Shown piece after piece: positions 1 through 15,083 of a stretch of 64,000 bases of DNA (its first letter is position 1; every line of letters starts with the position of its first letter). A program made the position numbers and the translations under genes. Below the pieces are notes generated by a model, which saw nothing but the letters and a program-made list of their open reading frames with translations, made no database searches and had not been told where the DNA came from. The stretch comes from Dillenia suffruticosa (Eukaryota; Streptophyta; Magnoliopsida; Dilleniales; Dilleniaceae), in NCBI GenBank assembly GCA_033439265.1, contig JAVTVX010000031.1, positions 1,039,501 to 1,103,500 on the forward strand, in the 5' to 3' direction.

Positions 1-751
1 AACTGAACAAATGGCGAGAGGGAGGGAGAGAGAGAGAGAGAGAGAGATGATAAGTGGATGAATTTGATCATCAAGTGATGTGGATATAAAGCTTTTGGCA
101 AAATCTTAGGTTCTCTTTTCCCATCTCTTGCTTGTTGCCTTTCCTTTCCGAGTTATCCTTCAAATGTTCTTTCCTAGCTTTTTGTTATGCTTTTCTACAA
201 ATGTTACCTTTTAGAGGACTCTATTTCCAAAGTGATTTATTAAAAATACTCTCCATTTATCAACAGATGGAAAGAATTTAAAGAAACTTGCTTAAATGTA
301 TACAATAGATATTCTCTAGTTCATCAACTCCCTCAGTCATTTCATTCATCTCAAAGTTAGTTGAAGCTATCTTTCCATGATACCTAGCGCATATATGCTG
401 CTAAAAGCTATAGCATCCTGGTACTCCAGGAAAAATTTGGCAACATATATTGCAAAGTGATCATACATCAAGTACAAAAACTGCTACACATTCCATCTAT
501 AAGCAATCCACTACTATTTTTCTCAAAGCATCAGAAACAGGATCTACAATTATATTTGGCAAGAAGAGTTTTTGTTTTTTCAGTTTGGGCTTCCAAATTC
601 TAGTTCTCTCACTTGAAACATATTCATATCACCAACTACATACCTTTTTTTAAAATGAAACGCCAAGTACATATTTTAAATGAATATGATTTAAAAATCA
701 ACCAGGATAGGAGAGAATACATGTGATACAGATAATCTGGAACTACATTAC

Positions 752-3700
752 CTGGGTTTGTTCCAGCAAAGATGCCATACCATAGATCATCAGTTATGAA
801 AGATGTTGCCCTCTCCACGGCACCCAGATATACACCAGGTCCAAGACTGGGAGGCAGAGGATGGAACATCTTTTGACTTGGATAATCTAAGTCAACTGCT
901 ACATGCCGATTTGTCAAGAAACCAACCTGTCGATTCCCTGTCCGGCTTTTAACTATAGCACCCAAAGTTCCATAAGTCTCCTGGCTAGCAACCTAGATAA
1001 GGAAACAAAAAGCTTAACAACCTTAAAAGAAACCATGCAGAAGCCATTTCAAATTATAAATCATGACCTGCCATTATCTAATGATGAAATTTCTAACCAA
1101 GTTACTCTTCCTCATTGGGTAATTTCTTCAATTTAATTCAACAAGGTTGAAAAGTATTCATAGCATAACTCAGCCTTCAAATTAAATGTAATCTAGCATG
1201 ATTAAACTAAGTTTCAGACTTCAGAAAATAAACTAGGTGATATACTTGCAAGAGAGAGCTTATCAAAGCCCCTTCTAGTTTGCTTACGCTGAAGATACAA
1301 ACTCATCAAGTAGTGATGAAACTTTGGGTGACTCATTGTCCTAAAAATCCCAAAAAATTGCTACTGAATAGATTTGGGCCTGCATGAACTTCTTACCCCT
1401 CCATCACCCCAAAAACAAAAAAAAAAAGGAGAGTAAGAGGAAAATGGTTTTGCTCTGATGCAAAAGGAAACATCTGTGCTACATTATGACCTAGAAGCCA
1501 AGGACTCGATGCATAAAGAGAGCTTCTCTATTTGCTAGGATAAGGCTGCAAACAACAATCCTCCCTATACGTCACAATGGGAGCATTAGGCTACCTAGAA
1601 AGGAGTTGTATCTTGATAATTAGACGTGCAGCAAAGTTGGTGGATCACATCACATCTATTAACAGTGAATATTAGCTATGACCTTGTAAGATATTAATTC
1701 CTATTTCCAACATGTTTTACATAGCAGTATGCTCTGTTAGGAATGAGCTTTTGGCCTCAAAAAGCAGAAGGATTCATATGATCAACTCATGGGAACTAGG
1801 AACTTGAGTCTTAGACCAACTCAAGGCAATTAATTGAAGTTACTCAGTGTATTCCCATTTAGAGATACAACAACAATAACAATCTGGATCTTAATCCCAA
1901 CAATTTGGGATCGGCCATTTGAGAGACAATTATGAGGATTTATAATTAAAAAATAAAAATAAAATAATAAATAAATGAAAAAAAATTAATAACAATAATA
2001 ATAAAATGAATAGATAAAAAATAAAAGTTTAATTTGTGCGGATTCTTTTACGTCACTCATTCCTATCCAACTTCATCCTCTCGTTTAAATCCTTAACTAT
2101 CATATTTTTACTGATAACTTGCATCCAAATTTTTAGCGGTCTATCTCTACGTTTTACTAAATCTCCTACATTCAAATTTTCTACTTTTCTAACCGGTGCG
2201 TCTTCGGGTCTTCTTTACACATGCTCAAACTATCTCAATCGACACTCTTATATTTTATCCACAATTGAACTAATTCTCAATTTTCTACGAATCTCTTCAT
2301 TTTTAATTCTATCTCTTCTTGTTTTACCACGCATCTAGCTAAACATTCTCATTTCTGCTACAGCCATTTTTGTTCTTGTTGCTATTTAATAGCCAACACT
2401 CAGTACCATATAATAATGCAGGTTTTACTGTGATTTTATAAAACTTTCCCTTCAAATATAGTGATATCGTATGTTCACAAAGAATTCCGAATGCTTTTCT
2501 CCATTTCATCAAATCCGCTTAAATTCTATAATTCACATATCCATCTATATTACTATCATTTTGAATTATGGGACCAAAATATCTAAATCGTTCACTTTTT
2601 TGTACATCTTGTCTATCTAACATAATCGTTTCTTCATCGTTCTGATCATTGTTGCTAAACCATATCTCATATACTCAGTTTTCAATCTACTCAATCCAAA
2701 CCCTCTGGATTCCGATGTGTACCTCCATAACTCTAATTTAACAACAATATATTCTCAAGTTTCATCAACCAACACCATATCATCTGCAAAAAACATACAC
2801 CGTGGTATTTCATCTAGAATATTTTTTGTGATTTCGTCTATCACTATTACAAAAAGGATGGAATTTAATACCGAACCTTGATGGAGTCCAATGTTAATGA
2901 GGAAACTATTGCTCATACCCCCGCAAGTTCTTACATTAGTTGTAACTTCATCATACATATCTTTAATGAAATTTATGTATCTCAAGAAGAGCCCTTTCTT
3001 CATCAGCACCCACCAAATTGTCTCTAGGACCTTATCATAAGCTTTTTCTAGATCAATGAATACCATATGTAGGTCTCTGTTATGTGCTCTATGTATGTCT
3101 CCTTTATTCTTTTATAGTGATACAATTATACTCTCCCTTCATATTTGGGACATTCTCTTAATTTGTCAAATTTTATTGAAAATATTCGTTAGCATTAATA
3201 TACCAAATTCACCCACACATTTCCATACTTTTATGAGAATACCATCTGGTCCTATGACTTTATTACTTTTCATTCTTTTTAAAGCCTCCTTAACTCATTA
3301 GGACGAATTTTACGTTTAAAGTCTCTAATAATCTCTTCTATATTCTCTATACCTGTTGTACTCTTAACATTAAATAGATGATCAAAATAATCCCTCCAAT
3401 ATTTTCTTATATCCTCATTCTTTACAAATATACTATCTGTTTCGCTCTTAATACATCTAACACCATTTAGATCTCTTCCCTTTTTCTCCCTTAATTTGGC
3501 AATTCTGTAAATCTCCCTTTCTTCGTCTTTAGTCTCTAATCTCTTGTATATTTCATTATACACCTTACTCTTTGCTTCTTGGATAATCTTTTTCACCTCT
3601 TTTTTTGCACTTTTGTATTTTTCATATGTATCGCTATTACTATTACTTTTACGATTCCTATAACACTTTCGTTTGATTCGAATAGCAGTTTGTATTTCTT

Positions 3701-6700
3701 CATTCCACCACCATGATTCCTTGCCTATGGGGGCTTGACCCTTAGATACACCAATAATCATTCTACCTATATTCTTAATATTAATAGACATCTTTTTCCA
3801 TATTGTTTCCGAATCATCATTAGTGAACTAATTTGCTAATTGAATTTATTTATCTCTATAGGTGTTCACCATTTCTCCTTTAAAATTCCACCACCTTTTC
3901 CTCGACTCCACAAATGGACAACACTTCTTTTGCCTTTTAGGCACACATATATCTAATACTAGAAGTGTATACTGATTTGCTACACTCTCCCCTAGTATAA
4001 CTTTGCAATCCTTATAGGTCATTTTATCAAATCTCCTAGTGAGAAAAAAATCTATTTGGCTAGCATTAGATCCACTTCTATATGTAACTAAGTGCGCTTC
4101 TCTTTTCTTAAAGATGGCGTTTACGAGTACCAAATCAAATGTTGTGGCTAATTCTAAAATGGTATCTCCCGCCTCATTCCAATAACCAAATCCAAAGTTT
4201 CCATGAACGGTTTCGAATCCTTCATTTCTCTCTCCTACATGTCCATTTAAATCTCCTCCAATAAATAATTTCTCTCTACTAGGTATGGTTTGTATAAATT
4301 TATCTAAATCCTCCCAAAATTGTCTTTTATTAATTACATCTGTACCTATTTGGAGTGCATACACACTGACTATATTAACTATATTTTCTCCATCTACTAA
4401 CTTAACAAGTATAATTCTATCTTTCTTTCTTCTTATCTCTATTACATCCTTTAGTAGATCCTTATGTACAATTATTCCAACCTCGTTCTTAGTTCTATCC
4501 CTCCTTGTATACCAAAGCTTATGTCCAGAAGGTTCTAATACCTTAGCCTTCTCCCCCACCCACTTAGTTTCTTGAAGACGTGATATGAATCCTTCGTCTA
4601 TTCATAGTTTCTCCTATCTCTCCTAACTTACCGGTCAAAGATCCTATATTTTAAGTAGCTAAACAACTTCTATCTTCATATACTAACTTATTTAACCGCA
4701 CCCTAGGATCCCTTGTTAATTTATCGCTACACCCGGGATCCGATGTAACGCGTCGCTGAAGGGGAAACGCCCCAATAATCAGATATTCTAAACTATGTAT
4801 CCATATGAGTGTGCATGCGTCAACTGATGTAGCACACCACATGTACAATAGTCAGTGTCACACAGTAAGATATCCACTCTACGTTTTCAATCAAAGTAAA
4901 AGAGTTATACTCCAAAATCAGTGGATTTTTGGGTCAGCACTTGTCTCCTTTATGTTTAGCTAGTGAAATACAGATCAATTTCAATTTGGACTCAAATTCT
5001 TAATACATGTTAATTGCAGAAGACACAGCCCATTACAAAGTGAACCTAAAACAAAATATTCAAAATGCAAATCTAGCAAAACAAGTATGGGTTTAAATAG
5101 TGATCATATATCACCCAAAACCAAGCAACTTACAATTTAGGAACTCGAGAATTCACAATTCAGAAGGTGAAGATAATAAATAAAGTCACATATGACTAGC
5201 ATGATTAAAAAAAAAGTCACATATAACTACGATAGGGTGAATAAGTAGGATAGGCTTAACAATGAATAAGTATATTTATTATTTGTTACGAGCAACTTGT
5301 GTCTGAAATACAAGAAAAATTTTCGAGTAAGGATATTGAAAGTTGCATAAGTATAACAAAAAAAATGAAGATATGAAATTAACTACACTAGAAAAGATTA
5401 ATTTTAACAAGTTTGGATTGAAGAGGAATGAAATAATTTGAACATTTGTTAGAGAGAGCAAAATTAATTAGAAGCACCGAGGATGGCAATTTTGATCCAT
5501 CCGGACTAAACCCACCCCGCCCACCCGTAATATGCCAGATTTGAACAGCCTGTTTAAGAGTTAGTGGCAGGTTTTGGAGGGAAAAACTAACCCCAACATG
5601 GGTTCAAGGTGGACACAGGATTTACATAAACCCTGAACCAACTCCCCTGCCACATCCCTGATCACTATTAGGGGTGGGTGGGGCGTGCCTTGAATTGTAA
5701 TAATAATAATAACAACAACAACTATGCTAAGTTAAAAAGCGTGATATTGCGTCATGTTTAAAAGATATGAGTGGCACCGACTAACACATCAAAAACTATC
5801 AGATCCCCAGTGAGGTCCCTGACATGCCTTGAATTGTCAGGTTGGTATATATGGAAACGGAGTGTGATCCAGAACATACAATGGACCATTAGAAAGGTCC
5901 AATATCATACACAATGAGAAGTTTCTCAGAGATCAAAAGGAGGTATTTGGACAAGATTGAGGCCCACATCTATACCTTTGATTTGCCAATACATGAAGCT
6001 ATAGAAATTAAGGAAAGACAATGAAAAGAAGTTTGTAAAGTATTATAACTTTTAACAGATTAGGGGATTCACCGGATTCTTCTCCATGATTTCTCTCTCT
6101 TATGTTTCTGGTTCTCTTAACAATTTCGAACAAGCTCTTGTCCACATTTTGGCATCATTAGGTAGAGTCGTCCCCAGCTCAATGTACTTGTCACACCTAC
6201 ACCTAAGCACTAAAGTGTGCAATTCCAACAACCTGCTTGGCTCTATGTTATGCCTTTTTCAACAATAAATGAAATAGCTTTTACACTGCTTAAAACCTTA
6301 GCACTTGGTCCACGAGTGGACCCTTAAAACACCATATACCAAGCCATATATGATTAATTATATTGTTTCCTGGTACTGTACCACCATTACTTGAGAATTT
6401 CAATGATGAGATTGCAACTGAATTTAGATAGGAAAGCAGATGGAAGGAGAATAAGGTCGTCACTGCATGCAGATAGATCATAGGACATCTATGCCTTGAG
6501 CCTCTGGGCTCTACTTCAGGTATCTATAGGGATTAAAACTTTAACGAGTTGAAGGAGGATTTGAATGCAGAATACTAATTTCTGCTACACTCCTTGTTTT
6601 TTCTTGCTTCTAAGGACATCTATCCTTCGAGATTTAACTATCTTTTCTAATATATCCGATACAATCACCTTTCTATCAAGAAAACATCCATGCCTTGTGC

Positions 6701-9700
6701 TCTGATTCTGATTAGAGGGCTATTAAAGATTGGTTAAGACTTAAGAGGGAAAGTCATTGACCAAGCTCATTTCAGTGCAGCTTGCACTATTTTTTCCGGA
6801 ATCAATGCAACTCACTTTACTAGGTGAGATTGAGATGTCAGAATGTAGTATATAATTGTGCTTTGATTATAATAGGAAAGTTTCTTATCTATCTGTTGCC
6901 AGCCATGGTCATGGAGGAGGGGGATTTCCATAATTTCCTTTCATAACCTGGGCAAGACACACTCAAAGAAAATGAACAAGCCGAATGAATCAAAATGATC
7001 CATTATGCTTGTTTATATCCTATAAAACACGGACTAGAATAGAGGAAACAAAGATGATACAACACTAACACAATGGCAACAAATTTTGAATAAGGTTGGA
7101 CATGATACAATTAGGACACGGCAATAAAAGAATATTACTTCCACATAACATTATTTCATACTGTTCATAGATTTTGCTCACTAATATTTCAAATTAGAAC
7201 ATGGATCAACCATTAGCAAACAGTTGCTACTACAAGTTTCTTCTAGCAAAGAGGCTCTAATGAAAATTTGAAAATGTAATTACAATCATTGTTGATTTTA
7301 ATGGGTGATGAATCAAGTTGCAGAAGTAGCTCCTCTGTTCAAAGTGCCAAACCTACAACCATAGAATTAGCTTAGACTCACCGGCATGAGCTCTCCAACA
7401 GTGATTGGAAGTGGGCTACTTTAGAGAGGTGAGCGCATGAGAGAGAGAGTTACTCAAGGAGAGGTTCATTGGTGAGAACCTACTCTTTTTTCCTGATGTG
7501 AGATGCCATCTTAAACCCACTCTTTGTCCTTTCACCTAGGACACGTGAATGGGATCTTTTTGAAGAGTATGCTCGTGGCAGTCCTGCATGGTTGATATGC
7601 TGGGAATCCTTAGATAGTGACCTACATATTTTTTATGATGGAAGAAGCCTTCTTATAACCCATCTTCTTCTTCCTTTCACCAAGGACACGTGAATGGAAT
7701 TATCTTGGAAAGATTTCTTACAACAGTCCCACATGGTCATAACACGTTCGACCTTAAACGAGAGCCTCCTAGTTGGCCTACAGCTGGGTATCCGCCAATA
7801 ACTGTGGGGCCTTATGAAATGGGCTTCCCTCAGTTTCCAATTTGAGAAGTCGCTGGCCCTGCTCAGCCAAGATTTGGCCTCATACCCCCCTAGCTGATGG
7901 TTGTCCAAACCACATGGCGAGCAAGCTTTTTAATTTGGTGGGAAAATTGAAATTTGAATCTCGTCAACTAAAAAGTCATCCTTTCAAATGACACATTGCT
8001 TTATTACTCAAGACTAGTGGGGAGCACGGTGCCACTAATTTTATTTTTAAAATTTATTAATATTTTTATTTTTTTATCACTTTTTAATGGATTTATAACA
8101 ATTTATTTATTAAAAATGAGTCAAATTAAATAATTTCATGAATTAAAAAGCAAAGGAAAGCCATGTGATAAAGGGAAAATATCAAAAGGCCCTTCTTCTA
8201 TGCGTGTATAAAAAATTATTCATCATATCCTCATTATCGTCGTCACATCTCTCTCTCTCTCTCTCTCTAAAATCTATGTACCTTAAAACCCCCCCCCACA
8301 AACTCATTACCTTCATCTTATTTTACTTTTTGTTATTGTTTTGAAACGTTTTACTTTCATAATCATTCTCACATGCATTGCAAAGATCAAACCACCCCAA
8401 ATCAATTCATTATACAGACTATTGCCATTGGTCATACCCCCACCGGAACGCCAAAATACTTACGTCAATGCACGTGTGTAAGAACCACATAATGTTACCA
8501 TACTAAATTTCCATTCACTTTGACAATCAACTATATCTCGATATAAATTATGGAAATCAAGATTTTCTTTGCATTTAGAGCATTTTCAAATAATTTTACT
8601 AAAATTAGTATGACTTATGTATTAATTAATTAGTTAAAAATCAAATATAAAATAGAAATTCTTGTTTGGTTATCAAATCCATGCTCAATATAAAAGAGTA
8701 TATAAAAAAATTGATTTCTAAAGATTTTATCAAATAGAACTTTTTTCTACAAATGATTTTTTCAAGTGATTTTTAGTCTAAATAAGGGTACCTACTTAAC
8801 ATTAGAGGAGAAAAGGCATTAGAAGGCGCTCTTTTCGATTAGTATCTTTTTATTAATAACAATTTACCCACACGAAAAATATTATCATGTGCTTCTTAAT
8901 TTAAAAAAAAAAAGAACTTAATTAAGTATCTTTAGATTAAAAAATATTTTTATTCATGTGTTATGTATTTAAGAAATGTTAATAAAATTATTACAACAAC
9001 AACAAATTAAATTATAATCCCAAATTTTAGAGTCAGTCGTCAGAAAAACCAATATAGGAGAGAGAGGGGGAAAAAAAGGAAAGAAAGAAAGAAAACATAA
9101 AATTAAAGTTTGAAAATAAAAACAGAGAACATAAAATTAAAAAAGAAAAAGAAAAATGAAAAGAAAAAAATAAAAATAAACTATCCATAGAAATTTAAAA
9201 ATAATAATAACAACAATAATAATAATGATTAAATAACTCAATTAATTTGGAATCTTGTACGCCACTCATTCATATGTAAAATCATCAACTCAACTAAGCT
9301 TTTGACACTTACATATTTTCGAATAATTTGCATCCAGATTTTTAACGGCCTATTACTTCTTACATTTAAGATTTTGCTCCTAATTGCTGCATCTTCGGGT
9401 CTACATTGCACATGTCCAAACCATTTTGGACAATACTCTCTCCTTTTATCCACAATTAAATTCACTTCTAACTTATTTCGTATTTCTTCATTTTTAATTC
9501 TATCTTTTCTAATTTTATCACGCATCCATTTGAGCATCTTATTTTCAGTTACAGTCATTTTATACTCTTTTTGTTGTTTAACCGCCTAACATTCTGTGTC
9601 ATGCAATAACGCAAGTCTTATTGCGATTCTATAAAACTTTCCCTTCAATTGCAATGGTATCATACGATTGCAAAGAACTCAAAATGCACTTCTCCATTTC

Positions 9701-12700
9701 ATCCGATCCGATTAGATCCTATGATTCATATCTCCATCTAGTTGTCATCGCTTTGAATGATACCCAAAATATCTAAAACATTCACTCGTTGGTACATTTT
9801 ATCCTTTTAAATTAATCATTTTTTAATCATTCGAATGACTATCACCAAACGTACATCTCATATACTTAGTTTTTGACCGACTCAATATAAATTTTCTAGT
9901 GTGTCCCTCCATAATTCCAATTTGACACAAATACCCTCTCTATTTTTATCGATAAGTACTATATCATCTACAGATAGCATATACCATGGTAGTTTATCAT
10001 GCATTTTTTTGTTATTTCATCTATCACCATTGCAAAAAGGAGAAAACTTAATGCCAAACCTCAGTCAAATCCAATGTTAATCGGAAAGTTATCACTTAAG
10101 CTCTTATGGGTTCTTACATCGGTAACATCTCCCTCATACATATCTTTGATGAGAACGATATATCTCAAGGAGATTTACTTCTATCAATGCCCACCATAGT
10201 ATGTTTCTAAAACCCTAACATATGTTTTTTCTAAATCAATGAATACCATATACAAATCTCTTTTCTGTCTAAAAGTTTCCATCAAATGTATAAGCAAGAA
10301 AATGGCATCAATGGTGGATCGTCCTCACATGAACAAAAATCCATCAACATTCATATCCCTACTTCATTCAAACGCTTCCACACCTCAATTAGGATGTTAT
10401 CGGGTCCTATAACTTTATTATTCTTCATTTTCTTTAAGGTCTCTCTTATACCCTCAATATTAAAAGGGTTATTAAAATAATTCTTCCAATGATTTTTTAT
10501 ATTCTTACTCCTTACAAGAACACTATTGGTCTCTCTTAATATACGTAACACCATTTAAAACTTCTCTTCCTATCCCTTAGTTTGGCAATACCGTAAATCT
10601 TCTTTTCTCCATTTTTAATTTCTTATTTATTAAATAATTCGTTATATACTTTACTTTTTAATTCGCAAATAATCTTTTTCACCTCTTTTTTTTTTTTGAT
10701 CTTGAATTTCTGAAATACATCACTATCACTTTTACTCTTAAGAATCCCATAACACTCATTTAGTTTATATAACAGTTTGGATTTTCTCATTCCTCCACCA
10801 TGACTCATTGCCTATCAGTGCCCGACCCCCTAAATGTGCAAGAACCCTTTTACATAAGTTCTTAATATTATTAAACATTTCTACCCACATAATTCCCAAA
10901 TCATCATTAGCATACCAGCTAACTACTTGAATTAATTTGTCTCTAAACGTTGCCACCTTTTTCTCTATCAAATTCCACCATTTAATTCTTGACTCCCTAA
11001 ATTACAATCTTTCTTTTGCTTTTTAAACACATGTATATCTAAAACTAAAAAGCTATATTGAATTGCTACACTCTCCCCTGGTATAGACTTGGGATCTCTA
11101 TAGGTCATTCTATCGCCCCTCCTCGTGAGTAAAAAATCTATTTGACTACCATTTGACCCACTTTTGTATGTAACTATGTGCGACTTTCTTTTCTTAAATA
11201 AAGTGTTAACAACAATCAAATCGAATGCCGTGACAAACTCTCCTCACCTCATTTCTACTACCAAAGTCAAAGTTTCCATATACGGCTTTTCTCACGTGCC
11301 CATTTAGATCTACTCCAATGAATAATTTCTCCCCACTAGTTATACTTGTATATATTCATTTAGATCTTCCAAAAACCGTTGTTTATTAGTTGCATCCACA
11401 CATATTTGAAATGCATAAACACTAACTATATTAATTACGTTTTCTACATTAACTAACTTAACAAGTAAAATTTTATCTCCCTTCCTTGTGATCTCCACTA
11501 TATCCTCTTGTAAATCCTTATGAACAATTATTCTCACCTTAGTTTTAGTTCTATTCTTACATGTGTACCAAAACTTATGACCATAAGGCTCTACTGCTCC
11601 CCCACCCACTTAGTTTCTTGAAGACATATGATATTAATTCTCCATCTAGTCATTATTTCTCCTCTCTATCCTACTTTAATGGTTAAGGATCCTATATTCC
11701 AAGTGGCCAGTCAAATTCTATTTTCATAGACCAACTTTGTCCATATAAATGAACCCTTGCCTATTCAACACTACATCGAAGCAGCAATATGGCACGTCAC
11801 TTCTGGGCAACACCCTAGAGACTCTTTCTAACTTGTCACTATACCTGGAATCCAATGCAATGCAACACTGAGAAGGGAGCGCCTCGAAGAATTTTCTATA
11901 TCTGTCACTTATTTTCGTTTTGACAAAAATTTTATACCGACTATCAATTTACCGCAACCCTCCTCCTTTACTTGGGCTTGGTACCTGGGACCGGCCATGA
12001 CGAAATTTTAATAAAATCATTATACTATTAAAAATTATTTATTAAAGGACTTATAATTCATAATAAATGTTCGAGAGTACCCGTACAAAAATCTTTCCTA
12101 AATTCGGCAATAGGAATAAAAGATTTGTTTGGGTTCGAGACAAGGAAAAGAATTGGTGATATAGTGGTTTAGAAGACCAATTCTTATGCAAGAGAGAGAA
12201 AACTGATGTACTTCTTTATTTAAAAAATGATTATATATAATATTTTATTTTTAAAAAATTTGTTATTTATATGAATCATTTTTTGAGTAGCCCATAGTTT
12301 CAAAAGGCGAAGCAAAAAAATTTATAATGAAAGCAACAATACAACTATGATATGTATTTATAATTATATGTGTCTAAATAGCCTGTTCTTTTTTAACTCT
12401 TTTTAAATTTTCACAGGATCCATTGATATATAGTGAGTATTCCCAAGAGTGGCAACCTTGTGTGGTTTTGTATTACCAATAATCAAAAACTAAATTGCTT
12501 GTGCACAATAAACTTTGCATGAAAAAGAAAAAGTTAGAAAAAAAGGTTTATTGGACCGTACATGAAAACCATAGTTTACCCGCAATTTGCTTATTTCACA
12601 AAGTTGATCTAGAAGTCTTTTAATATTAAATACTAATAATATAATAATAATTTTAATTTTTATAAATAATTTTTTTGGCTTGTAAATTCCATATATATAT

Positions 12701-15046
12701 AAATATGCAGCCTTGACAACCAAATCGTGATTTTTGATGATGTTGTTAATCTGAAAGGATGAAGTAAATGATAATTTGTTAACTTTTTCATCTCTATTAT
12801 CCAACATATATTTGCTACAGCCATGGATTATTTGATATCTCTTGGTGTTTATCGAAAAAGATAATTGATATACATTTTGAATGGACAAATATGTTATTCT
12901 TTATGTTTAGTGACAAATATGTGCAACATTTTTTCATTATATTGGTCCACTTCTGATTTAGTTTTTCTTGGGTCAGGTCCTGCTAATATGCTACCCATTT
13001 CTCTGGTTGAAACTTTATCTGCATTTATTCAAGAAAATAAGGTCAAAACTGGGTAGGCAGCAGGAAAAGAAGAAAAAAATGACACTTTCAAAATCCATCA
13101 CTCCCAAACCCCACTTTCTCTCTCTCTTCCTCACTATTATTTTTTTCTCTCAAAACCCACCTCCTCTCTCTCCTTCAAAAGCGCAACATCAAAACCACTC
13201 TAATAAAAGCCTCATCCTCTTCTTTCAAATTCTAATCCCCAGAACCCCATTTCCAAATCCGAAACCCTATTAAAATCTGCTTCTTGTGTCACTATTGCCA
13301 CCGCAGCTCTTGTCCTGCACCGCTTCTCCGCCATCTCTACCACCATTCCACCACCACAACCACCACCAACGGTTGAGTCCGCTGCTTCATATGAAGAAAC
13401 ATGGAGAAGATAATTGATAAGCAATTGAGCTCAAACCTTGAAGATACTGAAGCTCTTAGGGCTCTTTCGGAAGTCAAAATTAAGACCTGAAAACTTAATG
13501 AAGCGATTGACATAAATGATGGGAAAATTGGATTCGAGAGCACTGGAAATGACGAAAGCGGAAGCTATTGAAGGATGGTAGAAGAGGTCTGGTTTCAAAG
13601 GCAGCTAACTCACTCCCTCATCATCATCTTCTTCTTTATCCTCTCCATCTCTCTCTCTCCCCCCCCCCCCGAAATGCTTGTTTTGTGAGGACAGTAGGAT
13701 TTGATATTGTTGAAAATGGGGATGAAAATGGACATATTTTGTCAATTTTATAGAATCAACATGATGGGTTTTGACAATCCAGAGCTAGAGGCCGTCTATG
13801 GGTAGATGTCACATCCCACATGCATGCCCAGCATATTGCAAATGTGGTTGTGGGGCCGCTGCCAGCAAGTGTAGACTACACTCGCAAAGCAAAGCGACAC
13901 CGTAATATTGCTCGTGACATCCATGTGGGGGTGTATAGATATGGGGGATGCACAATGTCATGCACTAGATGGATGCCATGTGTTGCTCGTGCATCACCTG
14001 ACCTGTCCACTAAACATATATTATTAATTCATCTATTGTTAAATACTAGTATTATGCCAAACCCAACCGCAAAGCATAAGACCCTATCTTCGCCAAGCAA
14101 GCCTAAGAGACCTTGTAGACATGAAATCAACACAGCCATTTCATAAAGGCCCATGATTATGAGTGAAGGCTTACTGATAACTAACGGCTCTCCGTCTAAC
14201 ATCTCCCATAGAAGTATTAGACACGGATTCAAGTAGACAGGAGCCAGACAAATACTGGAATATTCCACATGGTTGATCTCATAGTTTATTATTGTTAAAC
14301 CTAGATACAGTCAAGAGATGTCCCAGATATGCCCAAGATAAGTAGAAAATGAATTAATGATACAATGGCAGTCAAAATGAATTATTTTCTAGAAAAAATG
14401 GGGGCCTAAGTGTGATATTAAAAGGGTTGGATGGAGTTTGAAGGCGGCTTTAAATTTTATGAAAAGATGATTAAAAGCCCAAACGACATTGGGCATCTCA
14501 CTTCTTCACTTTATTTGGTGAATAACCCTAAACCCTTCAACAAAGGCTCCCTTGGGGACAATGGAAGATATGGAGAAGGGGTAGATAACACCAAGCAGTT
14601 CGTCTCCTTCTTAGTCAACAGTTTCTTCTTTTATTGTTTGAATTTTTCATTCACACTCCCTATGTGGGATCGCTTCCATTTTTCATCATTAGTTTTGCAA
14701 AATCATGTCCAGCAGCTGCTTCTTTTTTTTTTTTTTTCTTTTTTCTTTTGGTGCCTCACAATTCTATTTTTCTTCCCAAACATGGAAGAAGACAATTTGA
14801 AGTTTAATGAAGTACAACTAAGTTCAGAAACTTTACATTGCTTAGAAACATCTAAAGGTAAAAGAATTTACTAACAAAATTCAATTTATTTTTGTTAAAT
14901 AATGTCCGCATATCCTAGCTCATGGAAATTATCTATATTGCCATCTCCCTATCGTGTAGGACATGACACCCTTGTCCGCATGAGTGCTCCTTAGGTTATA
15001 AGGCATCAATAAAATCATGAAAAAAAAAGCATGATCTCACCAATGA

Positions 15047-15083
<37 letters not shown>

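Noticed and set aside
1830-4870. TCAGTGT on both sides of RTE copy 1 as target duplication
   Set aside because: Only seven bases match, and they do not lie directly at the element's edges.
14431-14874. 147-residue open frame in the NAL1 intron
   Set aside because: No family pattern, T-run-driven Phe stretches, and it sits inside a confirmed intron on the opposite strand.
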